DNA of 64,000 nucleotides from Branchiostoma floridae (taxonomy: Eukaryota > Chordata > Leptocardii > Amphioxiformes > Branchiostomatidae): NCBI RefSeq assembly GCF_000003815.2, contig NC_049985.1:9938637-10002636 (forward strand), in the 5' to 3' direction. Both the position numbers and the translations under genes were made by a program. This document shows, piece after piece, positions 12,113 to 23,200 of the stretch (the first letter of the stretch is position 1; every line of letters begins with the position of its first letter). The notes under the pieces are model-generated. The model was not told where the DNA came from. It worked only from the letters and a program-made list of their open reading frames with translations, and did no database searches.

Positions 12113-13765
12113 CTTTGCCGCAAATCGTCACCAGTTGACGTAAACCAGTCGGTATATGTCACTCTCCAAGAAGAGGTTAGGCTAGGCTGGTTTTTTTTTG
12201 GGGGGGGGGGGGGTATGCGTTTTTTATAGGGCTTTCTCTTTGTACCGTTTTGTTTGTCTAAAGCGACACAGTAAGAACGCATAAAAACGGCAAAAAAAAA
12301 GATAGCCGGAGCCTAACCTCTGCTTGGAGAGAAACATAATTAACGTTATAATTAACGTTACCGACTGGTTATGGCTATTCCATCTGATTCGGGATTTGAG
12401 GGGGCCGGGTAACAAAAATGATTTAAAAATGTGACTTGTTTTTCTACCTTTGCTTCAACAAACTTTGGGTATAAGGTATCTTAAATGCATGAGGCAAGGG
12501 CTCTTCTCTCTCATTCTTTCCCTCTTCCTCCATTTCTACGGTAAAAAGTCTACCATGCTTCCTGTTCTGCTCCTTCGAATCCTGTCATCGATAACTTGCT
12601 ACTTACAAACTAGCATATCTACCATTTCCTATCTCCCCATTCAGGAGCAGAAACAGGGCGAAACTTTGGAACTATGAACTCTAACAGGCCTCCTACTAGT
12701 CTGGCCCATAAAGGGAGGGCCGGCTCCATAGTGTCATAGACACACATTAGTTGTGTACTTTTCCATCACTTAACAGTTGAATTTTGCGACGCATCCTTGA
12801 CTATCTGACTTGAGAATACATAGACCATGGTACCATGATCGGTCCTCTGTCACAGACCTGCCGTGCGGAGCCCTATAACCTTACGATGAGAACTTTGGAC
12901 CAATTCTGTCTGGGACATGTGTTCGAACTGATGATTGATCGACCAAAACGTATGAAATTTCAGCCATCAACTTTCCACAAGTCTACAAAGGTGTTCAACC
13001 GAAGTAAAACAGTATTTGAACGGCATCAGCACGGACGATTTGGGTTCCCTCACTGAATAAATTAACGGTTAGCTTCGCTTGATAGCTACATTGGATTTCA
13101 CCATAGTAACATTTATGCGGAAGGAATTGCTCTAAATCATACTAAGAAATTAGTCCAAATATAATACGTTAAAATATGTAACGTTACGGGGTAGGCCACA
13201 CACGAGAGCTAAATCTCAAACGTTTTGAAAAGAGACGATGCATACGTTTGTAGGGAGTGTCGTAACGTTTTTACTGCCCCATGACACATTTTGACAAAGC
13301 AGTTGGCCATGAAAGCCTGGTTCGCCGCCCGCCAAAGCGAGCCGGGAGAAAAGACGCCAAGGTAAGGAATGACTGCTGAATGAGCCCCGTGTCTGTGGTA
13401 TAATAGTGGGCGGGGAGACAGGTGGAATTTTGGCGGGTTGCCTGGAGTCGGCCACGGTCATGACGACAGTGGATTCCTTTGAACTTACGAGCAGATCGTC
13501 TCTTCACATTGCCGTAGGGTTTTGGGTAGGAAGGTTTTTGCCTGCCTTGCACTGCGACATTTCAGTGAAGCTAGAAACCGGAATTAGTCGTTTAATCGTA
13601 AAGTTATCATCCACGTCAATCTTTCTTTCTTTCTGAACGTCTAACCGGGAAAGCCTTTCAATCCGATAAAGTAGCGTCTTGCAGACCCAACAAGTGGTTG
13701 TAGCTAGCTACATATTAGGCTACCCGCCTATCAAGTAGAACCTTTGAGCGCACGACAACGGCGCC
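12113..13765. other. Divergent intergenic region between MRPL22 and the kringle gene
   Basis: The two genes are transcribed away from each other, so both promoters should lie here. A homopolymer T then G run sits at 12191-12213. TAACGTTA octamers occur at 12341, 12353 and 13179. Short open frames show no recognisable protein and no splice-supported continuation. No further RNA or protein gene is seen. Confidence 0.5.
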
Positions 13766-16700
13766 ATGCGCCGGTCTAGACTGTCAAGACGACCCCCGAC
13801 AAGCCGGGGCGAGAGAAGCCCGTGGGTGGAGGTAGTTTGGACCGTCACTCTCCTGATCGCTGTCGCTTCAGTTGGCAAGGGTAAGCTCGTACAAGTTTGT
13901 GAATTTCTTTTGGTAACCAACATTATGTTTTGTTTGATCCTCTAATGTGGTACATGTAATGTTATCAATTATTGATCAAAGATGTAAACTTTACCTTTAC
14001 CCAGGGCACATTTCCCACGATGAATATTGACACACGATTTGACCCGATGTATATTTGCTGAAGTTACTTTACCATTTAACAAAATAAGTATGCACTCCGT
14101 AATCAATACACCCACGTGTACTTATACCTAATGGTGGAATGAATCATAGTGTATTTGTTCAGCGAAAAGAATAGTAAAAGTTGTCAAAAAAGACTAAATA
14201 ATCAGCTTTTCGGCAACCTGGGTCTTCTCAGGCTGCATAGTTCCTCTTAAACATTCTTATCCTACTTGGCCAACCTCTTTTTTGCTATTTTCTCAGTCAT
14301 TAAATCGGTCTTGTGCATGTGGAAATCAGAATAATCGCACACAAACTCTCAAGATCGTACGGTCGATATAACGATCGTATTAGGCACATGTTCGTGTGGC
14401 TACTCTGATCGATACACTGCTCCAAGCAGATCCTACGGTAGCATAAGATAGTATCAAAAGCTGCCAGAGGAGTGAAGCCGGCCTAGGAGTAGGAGTGTGT
14501 TTGGCTACCGCTGGCTGATGACCCCCTTTGGTCAACTGTACTCTTAGCCAGCTTTGATACTATCTTATGCCACTGTTAAGATTGACACCTGAAGATTAAC
14601 ACCGCTCTTGTCTCAGGGGAAGATAACGTCGACTGCTACACGGCGGAAGACAAAGGTGCGAGTTACATCGGCACGGTCAACGTCACCGTCAACGGGCTGG
14701 TGTGCCAGCGGTGGGACCAGCAGGCACCCTGGGTCAGTACAACAGCCGTAACTATGGCGACGGGAGCGACACACTATCGATTTTGTCATGTTGTTGTTGT
14801 ATAAATATTGGCCTATGTGTACAAGTCCAAATATCATACAGAATTAGTCATGTCCCGAAATGGACTAAAGTGACTCATTCCATTTACACGATAGTGGAAG
14901 AAATATCAGAAAATACCAAGGACGTTATATATCCTTGAAAATACCTAGCCTGGAATCCAGCCGAATCATAGCTCCTGAGTCTCTTCTGTTCTCACACCCC
15001 AAGGGCAGAAGCACTGTGGGACAGAAGAGACTTGGGAGCTATAATAAGGCTGGGTACCAGGCTAGAAAATACCGTATTGTCACCCTGATGACATTGTCCT
15101 GTAAAGTCCGTATGGTCACAGTCTTCTCATGTAACCGCTCGGTCACATGTGCCGTAGGTCGTCTATTTTGGTGTCCTAAAATTTTCAAGCAGGTTGTGAC
15201 AGAACCAACTGCCGACAAGGGTCCAAGGCAGCCTTGTCCGTAAAAAGACAGATGAGGTATATACGACACATGCAAGAATGTCTTCACGTTCGCACGACAA
15301 TTGCACGACGTATGTGACCAGACCATTACTAGTACATTATTTTGGCAATCTCAAAATAGCAAGATGTATGCATTTCATGAAATAGACGTATCACTTCATC
15401 ACAATAAAAGAAATGTAAGCTTTTGCCTTTACCTATATGAATGGGCCGATGTAACTTCAGAAATAAGATTGAATCATGGCCGGCTGTCAGAAAAGACCAG
15501 CAATCAGCGACGCAGTACAAAAAGAAATGGCCAGCAAAAGTGCCAAAAAGGCCATAGAGAGCCTGCTATGGAGGCTAGATGTAACTACCCTACGGGATAA
15601 TACACCGGCTTCGGTACCGTAGCCTATTGTATTACATATACATACACGGTGACATTCTGTACATCTAACTAACTGTATAACGGATACACTATATACCTAA
15701 CGAAGGCGCTCAAAATCACTCTGTCTCTCTTCCTCCCCCTGTAGACCCACCGGTGGAATCCGTCCAATCATCCGGATAAGAATCTGGCCAGTAACTACTG
15801 CCGCAACCCTGACAACGGATCCGGGCCCTGGTGTTACACCACCAACCCAGATGTCAGCTTTGAGTACTGTAATGTCTCTGTCTGTCCGAATGGTGAGTAC
15901 TGTAACATATCTGTCTGTCCGAATGGTGAGTACTGTAACATCTCTGTCTGGTGAGTACTATAACATCTCTGTCTGGTGAGTACTATAACATCTCTGTATG
16001 TCTGTCCGAACGGTGAGTATTGTAACATCTCTTTCTGGTGAGTACTAATATTGTGACATCTCTGTCCGAATGGTGAGTACTGTAATATCTCTGTCTGTCC
16101 GTATAGTGAATACTGTCAATTCATTTGAGTGAACGGTTATGTAGCATTATGTAGCATTTTGATTTTAAACGATTAGAATGTTGGCTCTGGATAATAAACA
16201 AAATGATATGAAATGAAGAGTACATTTAACTACTGTACATTCAATTACCCCCCTTTACCGTGTAAGTGAATGCTGTTCATAAGCCGTGCACAATGTTATA
16301 CGACAGTGACTACTGCCGTCCCCACAACGACCACATTGGCGACAACGACCACAACAGCAACGACCACAACGGCAACAACAACCACAATGCCAACAACAAC
16401 CACGGCAACTACCACAACGGCGACAACGACCAAATTGGCAACAACAACCACATTGGCAACAACAACCAGGGCAGCAACAACGTCCCTGTCAGGAGCAACT
16501 GTCGTGACCACAGCAACAGCAGCGGCAAACTCAGGTTTAGTAGTGCACTGATGATAGGAGTAACCAGAGTGGCACCATCAGGGGTACCTTCAAATGAAAA
16601 ATACAACGTTACTTCTGAAAGAAATGTTTCTCTATCGAACGTTCGGCAAAAGTTATGTCAACATTTTCCTGAAATTGATGAAATGTCAGTCTGCTCCGGT

Positions 16701-17024
16701 TATACCTGTCAATTGTTGATGTAGACTTATTTCATGGTTGAATGAATCTGTTGAATGAGTGAGCATGGCTGTTGGTGGAGTGAGAGTGAAGATGATGATC
16801 CCTTCTTGTCTGTTGTACCTGTACCACGCACACGCACGCACACACACGCACGCACGCACACACATATCTTTGCAGGTCGAGACCTACCAGCTGCAGTCTC
16901 TCCTGCTGGAGTACGAAACCACACAACTTTGCTGTTATTGCAACCTCTGAGATGGACTCAACCACCTCCAGTTGCCATGCCAACAGATGAACGGATACTG
17001 GACTGCAGAGAAGACACCAGCTGA
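13766..17024 (+). CDS. Single-kringle protein with Thr-rich mucin-like stalk, 5 exons
   Basis: Exons: 13766-13880, 14617-14732, 15745-15892, 16307-16534, 16876-17024; phases 1,0,1,1 give 251 codons plus stop. Exon 1 encodes a basic N-terminus and hydrophobic stretch (VVWTVTLLIAVASVG), a signal peptide or type II anchor. Exons 2-3 encode one kringle, from CYTAEDKGASYIG through VCQRWDQQAPW, NYCRNPDNGSGPWCYTT and EYCNVSVC, with all six cysteines. Kringles bind proteins or lipids outside the cell; the second Asp of the usual DxD lysine-binding pair is absent, so lysine binding is doubtful (inference). Exon 4 encodes about 75 residues dominated by Thr and Ala, a likely O-glycosylated stalk. The last exon is the least certain; another frame there would end at 24 residues. 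No poly(A) signal was found near the stop. Confidence 0.8.
14421..14575. mobile_element. Foldback MITE, CCAAGCAGATC family, in kringle-gene intron 1
   Basis: The left end reads TCCAAGCAGATCCTACGGTA. GCATAAGATAGTATCAAA near it is repeated inverted at 14552-14570. The right terminal stretch is degraded. The insert ends about 40 bp before the acceptor of exon 2 (14616). Related copies occur at 27211-27257, 48261-48384 and 59788-59865. Confidence 0.65.
14946..15064. mobile_element. Palindromic MITE with TAGCCTGG ends
   Basis: The two halves are inverted copies: TAGCCTGGAATCCAGCC... at the left and ...GGCTGGGTACCAGGCTA at the right, with AGCTCC and AGTCTCTTCTGT blocks also mirrored. Total length is about 119 bp with no coding capacity. 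It lies in kringle-gene intron 2. Confidence 0.75.
15495..15578. mobile_element. Half-copy of the palindromic MITE found at 28291-28520
   Basis: The segment shares AATCAGCGA, AGTACAA, AGAAATGGCCAGCAAAAGTG and GAGAGCCTGCTATGGAGGCTAG with the right arm of the element at 28291-28520. Only one arm is present, so it cannot fold as the full copy does. Confidence 0.65.
15860..16120 (+). repeat. Minisatellite of the kringle exon 3 end plus donor site
   Basis: The last 32 bp of exon 3 and its donor (…TGTCCGAATG then GTGAGTACTGTAA) are repeated about eight times into intron 3. Units are 33 bp (with the TGTCCGAA block) or about 24 bp (lacking it). Most units retain GGTGAGTA, so several potential donors lie in tandem. 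The first extra unit is in frame and would add 11 residues that repeat EYCNxSVCPNG. Confidence 0.8.
16822..16864. repeat. CA/CACG microsatellite
   Basis: An alternating CACGCACA-type dinucleotide run lies just before the acceptor of the last kringle-gene exon (16875). It interrupts the pyrimidine tract, which leaves only ATATCTTTGCAG next to the junction. Confidence 0.7.
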
Positions 17025-20000
17025 AGCTGACCACGCCTGCTCCTTCTGTCGTATATTACCTATTGAGGCACTAGTTAGTTGCTGAAAATCATGAGGGCGC
17101 AAGAATATCAATCTCCAAGCAGATGTTTGGCTTAGCCTTGACTTTCCACGTTGTCACTTAACTTTTACATCTTTCGATTTCTTATTTCCTCGGCTACCTC
17201 GCATTCTGATGAAGGGAGGGGAAAAGTTTACTCGAAAGGTATTCAAAATGAGAGGTAAAAGCTAAGGAAAACAGGCTGAAGCTATATTGAGTGTCTCGGA
17301 GATTGCATGGACATTGTCAACTGAACGAACTGCGGACAAGATTTTAAGTGTGTTTTGACTCGCGAAACTGACCTCGATGTTTATTCTATCTCACGGGTCG
17401 ATATGTGTCCTATGCGGAGGGACTGTCTGAAACACTCACAGTCATGTTCGATTGACGTTTAACGTTTTGGCTTACCTGCAAAAGAAATTTTTGTGTGGCA
17501 GGGGCCATAGGTGACACCTGTACATACGACCAGTTAAAGGAAACGCGCCGTGGGGCATGACAGGGGCTGATGTAACGTCAGAACGTCATACAGTGTATTT
17601 AAAGCTACATGGGGTTAATGTGTATGTACTTCAACCATGTCATAACGTTCAGTCTAAGCTTTTAAATTCAACAAAAGATCCTTTGATAATCTCAGCAACA
17701 CCTCTTAGTTATGTCGTTATTTACCTAGTCGCCTGAAAGTGATTTATTGAACAAAAGCAAGTAACTCAACACTTAAGTTGTTCCAGTCGAACTTAAAGAA
17801 AATTCTTGAACAAGAAAGTTGGCCCTTTGCAGTATTGCCAGTCTGAAAGACAAGCTTTGTTTTGTTTTCAAAAGTTTGTTTGAATAGACAAGCATTCCTG
17901 CAATGCCGATGGATTGATGTGAAGACAAGCCAAACTCAACATTGCATGGTACGTTAAGATATAAAGGAATACACGTTTTGTGTCGAACTCTCCTTTGTCC
18001 TTTTTATTTGCTTAGCTATATATAGGACATTGCAAAATCAATAGATATCAAAAGATATATTTATTTTCTTTCTAGTCGCATTGAAATGATCGTGTCTTTC
18101 TATTTTGAAATTAAAATACGACAGTTTTGGACAGAAAAATGAACAAAGGTGTTTGGAGACTGAAGTGCGTCTTTACAATGTCCCCAGCTTCGAATTTAGA
18201 AAGTCAATTGGGTATGAACACCAATTCTTCAAACAACAAGTATGTTAGTGCGCTTCTTTTGTTGGCTACGGCCCCCAGTCAACTAGACGGTGATGGTGCT
18301 GGGACCTTCACTATACTTTTGGCAATGAAAGGAAGTTCAGTCGAGACGAACAGACGCCTGCAGACAAATATGTCACTTTCACCTGCGTCATGTGTTACTG
18401 TACTAACACTAACGCTGATACCGACCGACGTACTTGGCACATGAGCACTGTCTACGACTATCGCACGTGAATAGTGGCCAATGGGAAACGTTATTGTCAC
18501 ACAACAATTATTGACCCATGAGGAGTTATAAAAAAGGTGTGATACAGATCTATTACAGACAGCAACGTGTGACAGGAAATAATGGCGCCATGTAGACGTG
18601 AAAACCCGTAAAAGTTCGATATCATAGACAGGTACTAGGTATCTGTACCAGAAAGTCACTCTGCAAAGAGTGGCGACATAACCTCTAGGTTCCTTCCGGA
18701 CGATAAAGTTAAAAATAGAATAAGACGCATATAGAAATTAATGTTTACCAGTGTACCTTTTGATGTACACATGTAAAGAATGCGCACAGTTACATGATCA
18801 GAGACGAAACAGCATAGCATGTTAAGATATCACACATGAGCATAGTTTTAGTAGAGGTGTAACAAGAAGATTGTGATCACTTGCAGATACTATGACTGGA
18901 CTATCACTGTGTTGAAATAATAGCAGGATGGGTCATAATTTGTTTATATTGGTCACATTTCCAAACCGGGGCCCGGCCGGGCAGCTTTCGGGAACGAAAA
19001 GTACGATACCAAAACACCAAGCTACACAAGACGTAAAGAGAATAGTCGTTGGCAAAGTTGGTGTATATTTCTACGAAGACATTTTTATTGTTCGTTTCCA
19101 CAAACACTGCAACAGCCCGGCCGGGCCTGTTTGGAAATGTGACGTTAGCCTACTGGCATGTCCACCTGGGCCAATATAGACATAATGCTATCCAAAAGAG
19201 AAGTAGTGTTTTAACGATGTGAAATACACTATGCCGCCACATTTTCTATTATGTTAGATAAGTATGCTGATGTAGACAGTTTGTAGTTGTTAGTAATACG
19301 TGATATCTGCCATACATTGTACCTGATGCAATCGTTGTGCAATAAACTTGACTTGACTTGTAACTGAGACATACGGGCGCGCCCTATTGTTCTATTCTTC
19401 GTGGTGCGCACGTGGGCTTTTGTGTCCTTGTCCGGATGAGACGTAATATTTGCTAATTTTTCAAACATTATGTATGATTAATGATGTGATAGAACACATG
19501 CCGTTTCTCTCATGTTATCATGCATGCGTTTCTGACAGCCATCATATTGCCATCGTTACAGTCCTAGTCGACTAGACGTTCCTTGATGAAAGGATGTTTA
19601 CATTAGCTATGATAACAACATATGATATTTGGCGTATGAGAATATGGCATATGGTTAAGTACTCAGTGATTAGTACTCAGAACTCGAGAGGAAATATGAT
19701 TACTTAAGTGTTCGATTTCATTCGTATTAAAACAATAATTCAAACATTCAGCATTAATCTGTCATGCAAAATTGATATTTTCAACAAAGTGTACACAAGC
19801 AATGCTTTACTTTATTTGGTGTCAGAAGGGGCCATTTAAAATCATATTCTGTACATTTTATTCAATGGCTAAAGGTGATCAAAGTTAAATGCGTTATCAC
19901 CCATCAGAAATTAAATCTTTGGCGATTACTTTGGAATTTTAATTCTCCTTTACATGTGACAGTCGACGTGAATCAAACAGATAACAGGTTACTAAGCGTA

Positions 20001-20219
20001 TTTGCATTCTTTTAACTTTAAACTATTATCATATACTATTATAACGTCACCCCTGTTACTGTGTTGCTTCTGCCCTATGTACTTTATATTGGTCCCCCGC
20101 ACAGAACTTTGCACAGGAAACTTTGTACTTGAGTTCCGTCCACAGCGACAGAGGAACATATCGCCATATCGACCGTGAGGGAATCAGACTGTTCCAAATT
20201 TAGCTAACAACTAAACGCG
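17025..20219. other. Intergenic region between the kringle and ShK/EGF/FN1 genes
   Basis: No gene is recognised in these 3.2 kb. Overlapping open frames near 18127-18659 on both strands have no recognisable motif and no splice-supported neighbours. AATAAA followed by repeated CTTGA at 19340-19360 resembles the 3' end of a degenerate retroposon or an unplaced 3' UTR. One MITE (18952-19143) lies here. A TATA-like TTTATATT occurs about 140 bp before the next gene's start codon. Confidence 0.45.
18952..19143. mobile_element. MITE with GC-rich terminal inverted repeats (copy 1)
   Basis: The ends are GTCACATTTCCAAACCGGGG...CCCGGCCGGGC and the mirror GCCCGGCCGGGC...TTTGGAAATGTGAC. Next to the left end is a block CAGCTTTCGGGAACGAAA that is also present, inverted, in the copy at 21914-22110. 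There is no transposase frame; it is a non-autonomous element. Confidence 0.8.
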
Positions 20220-23200
20220 ATGGAACTTTTGGCTACAGTGCTGTTTCTCCTGGTTCCCACAGCGCTGGCACAGGGTAAGTTAAGTTTTCTTTCGGACAGT
20301 TGTACGTGGTCACGTCTGTTGTTAGTAACGTCTCAGCAACCATATTACATTAACATATGGACGCCAGACAGAGTCGCCAAGAAAGGGTAAAAAGAGCAGA
20401 TAGAGTTTCCTTACCTCCAAGTAGATCTTTTGTCTTTGGTTCGTTTTATACTTTATTTTGTAGTTGTCTTTTACATGTGTCTGTTTCATCGATTTGATGA
20501 AGACCGCTGTCAGAAACGGACCACCTCCAAAAACTTCCCAAACGAACAGGGGACGTACGAACCAAGGACGTTATAACGTCCTTGTACGAACTAACCAAAA
20601 CCGGCACATACTTTGGAAATCAGAATTTTTTTTTACGATGACACCGGTCTTCATCCGCAAACATTTATGTATCTTACTAAACAAAGAAACGGATTTGTCT
20701 AAAGCTGTGCGAGAACCATGTCAATCAATGTATTGATTACCGATAGACCAATCCGTATAACACAAATGTGAAAGTGACGGAGGTCTTTAATTTCGTTGTG
20801 CGTTTGATATCTTGGAATAAGTGGAGCAACTCATAAGAGTATCATAGATACGCTCCAGTGTGAGTTGATCACACCAATCAGTCTCTTTGTGAGCATCATG
20901 AAATTTCCAAAAGTGTGATATACTACGAGAACATTTACCGATTATGTGATACCAATTAAATGGTGTAGAAGTGTAGATATATATAAAAAGTTCATAGAAT
21001 TTATTTCCACACAGCAAAAATGTTTAAGAAGTCATACCGACATTTCATGCTCGACGAACTGTTGAGCTTCCAAGTTTATGATGAATATTTTCCCCAGGCC
21101 AGTGCATGAACCTGTCCCCGCTGTGCGGCCAGAGTCCAGGCTGGCCCGACCCCGCCCTGTGTACCACCCACTACGTCAGCTCCAACTGTCAGGAGTTCTG
21201 CGGAGGGTGCTGTAAGTCATGATCCTCTCCTTATCTCCGCAGAGACGCCAAGGATAGCATCAAACATTGTTTAGGCATGGCGAGGAGGCAAATGAAAATG
21301 TTGCACCATGTACCATTGAAAGAATGTTACATATGCATACCTAAGTTTTCTTCAAATTTTGATTGGCGTATGTTTTCCTCTCTTCAATTTGCCAGTTCTT
21401 GGTAAACCTAACGTTCGTATTCGCCATTTGACCGGAGAGGATATATAACACAGAAAGGACAGTGTTTGTGAGTTGACCATGGTACCAAGAAACGACGCAA
21501 ACCATTTGACGACAGAAAACATAACGTAGTTAGAGAAATTAAATGGACTTTCATAAGCTTGACTAGAATAAACTTATTTGCCACTGTATTGTCCCCGCCT
21601 TTTGTATGTAAGGTTCTGTCCTAGTATGATATGATACAATCAGATTTGCATTGTAATTGATGTGTGGATCGAAGTAATTAGTAAACATGGCCTAAAACCT
21701 CATCCCCCGCCTAGCCTGTGACACGGACCCGCGCGGGCCATGCCAGAACGGCGGCACGAGAGGAGGGAACCCGGCCAATTACGGATCCTTCACCTGCGAC
21801 TGTAACTGTCCCGCACCATGGACGGGGGATCTGTGTGAAGGTCAGCATTTTTGTTTGTTTGTTTGTTTGTTTCGTGTACTCTCCTCCAGGCATAGCACAC
21901 CAATTTTGTACAGTAAGGCCTGCGTCACATTTCCCAACCGGGGCCCGACCGGGCTGTTTTTGGAAACGGAAAATAGAAATGAAAAAAACACACAGAAATA
22001 ATGCCCACGACTATATTCTCTTTATGTCCTGTGTAGTATGGTGTCTTTTATATCATACATTTCGTTCCCGAAAGCTGCCCGGCCGGTTTGGAAATGTGAG
22101 GTAGGCTTTAGACTGACGACCCGTCACCGTTACACATTGTGTCATAGTCATGTGACAAAAAAGCACTCTAGTCAGTCGGAAAATAAAAAGGTCGATACAA
22201 AATGTGTAATGACACCGTGTGGTCTCTAGCACAATGACATGTACACTGTTTGCCAATTCTATCATAAGTAGGGCAATAAGGAGGTTTAATCAAATTTAAA
22301 CCTCCTTATGTGCATGTATTCATTTGTAGATCAACAATGGCAAAGTTCGTCGTGCCTTATCACTGCTTTGGTGCTCAACTTTGTCCTTCTCGGCAGGTGG
22401 AAACGGTAGTGTGGGGCGAGATGTCAAGGCGAATGGAATAGGTTATCATACACATGACGCAGCTACATATGTATACACGCACACACCTACATATGATTCA
22501 TTTCGTCCAAACATATTTGTATGAAATATGACAGGGTGGCAGAAGTCCGGAACTAAGCGGAACTTGGTGTTTTTGTTTCACGAGTGCGTAGATGTCTTGT
22601 ACACACAAACCACATCAGAAACACATTGCTATAGAGACCTTCTTAAGATTGTCCTGAACACCTAAATATCTGAAGTACATATGTTACCCCAGGATTACTT
22701 ATGATGCATTGGTACATCTCTCTGAATAAGTTTAAATTCACGTATTTTTTTTTTTGTTCGTGTGGCGTTATTATGGCATTTCGGTGCAATCATGAGAGTG
22801 TTACAGTGATACTATAAAGATCAATAAACGCGCCAAATCGTTCAATCTATTAATTGTTGTGTTTTTTTAACCACAGTCTGCACTGCGACTTGTTTCAACG
22901 GAGGCGTGGTGGATCAGACGACATGTTCCTGTCAGTGTGCTCCTGGTTACTATGGCGACGACTGTTCAGGTGAGACATTGCTTTCTGGAACGTTCGTGTA
23001 TTTATCTATTTTCTCATTGAACTGATTGAAGAATCCTGCCTATGGTGACCAATTAACTGTCCACATAGACCAGAGTTTGTCGGTTCCCTGGGCCGGGTGG
23101 TTTTCTTGGGCAAATTTTGTCTGCGACTTTTATACATAGAAATCACAGTGAAGTGTATTTGTACGCTACATTTCTACGTTGGTCTGTGGAATAGACGACT

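Noticed and set aside
12191-12213. G-run as a G-quadruplex regulatory element
   Set aside because: It is a simple T/G homopolymer run, prone to sequencing error, without the spaced G-tracts of a typical quadruplex.
16270-16551. Val-rich and Leu-rich reverse open frames and an Asn/His-rich forward frame
   Set aside because: They are other-frame readings of the Thr-rich kringle-gene exon (ACA/ACC/GCA repeats).
18127-18659. Overlapping open frames of 105 (+) and 126 (-) codons between the kringle and FN1-module genes
   Set aside because: No motif, no hydrophobic or Cys pattern, no supporting splice partners, and the two frames overlap on opposite strands; probably chance.
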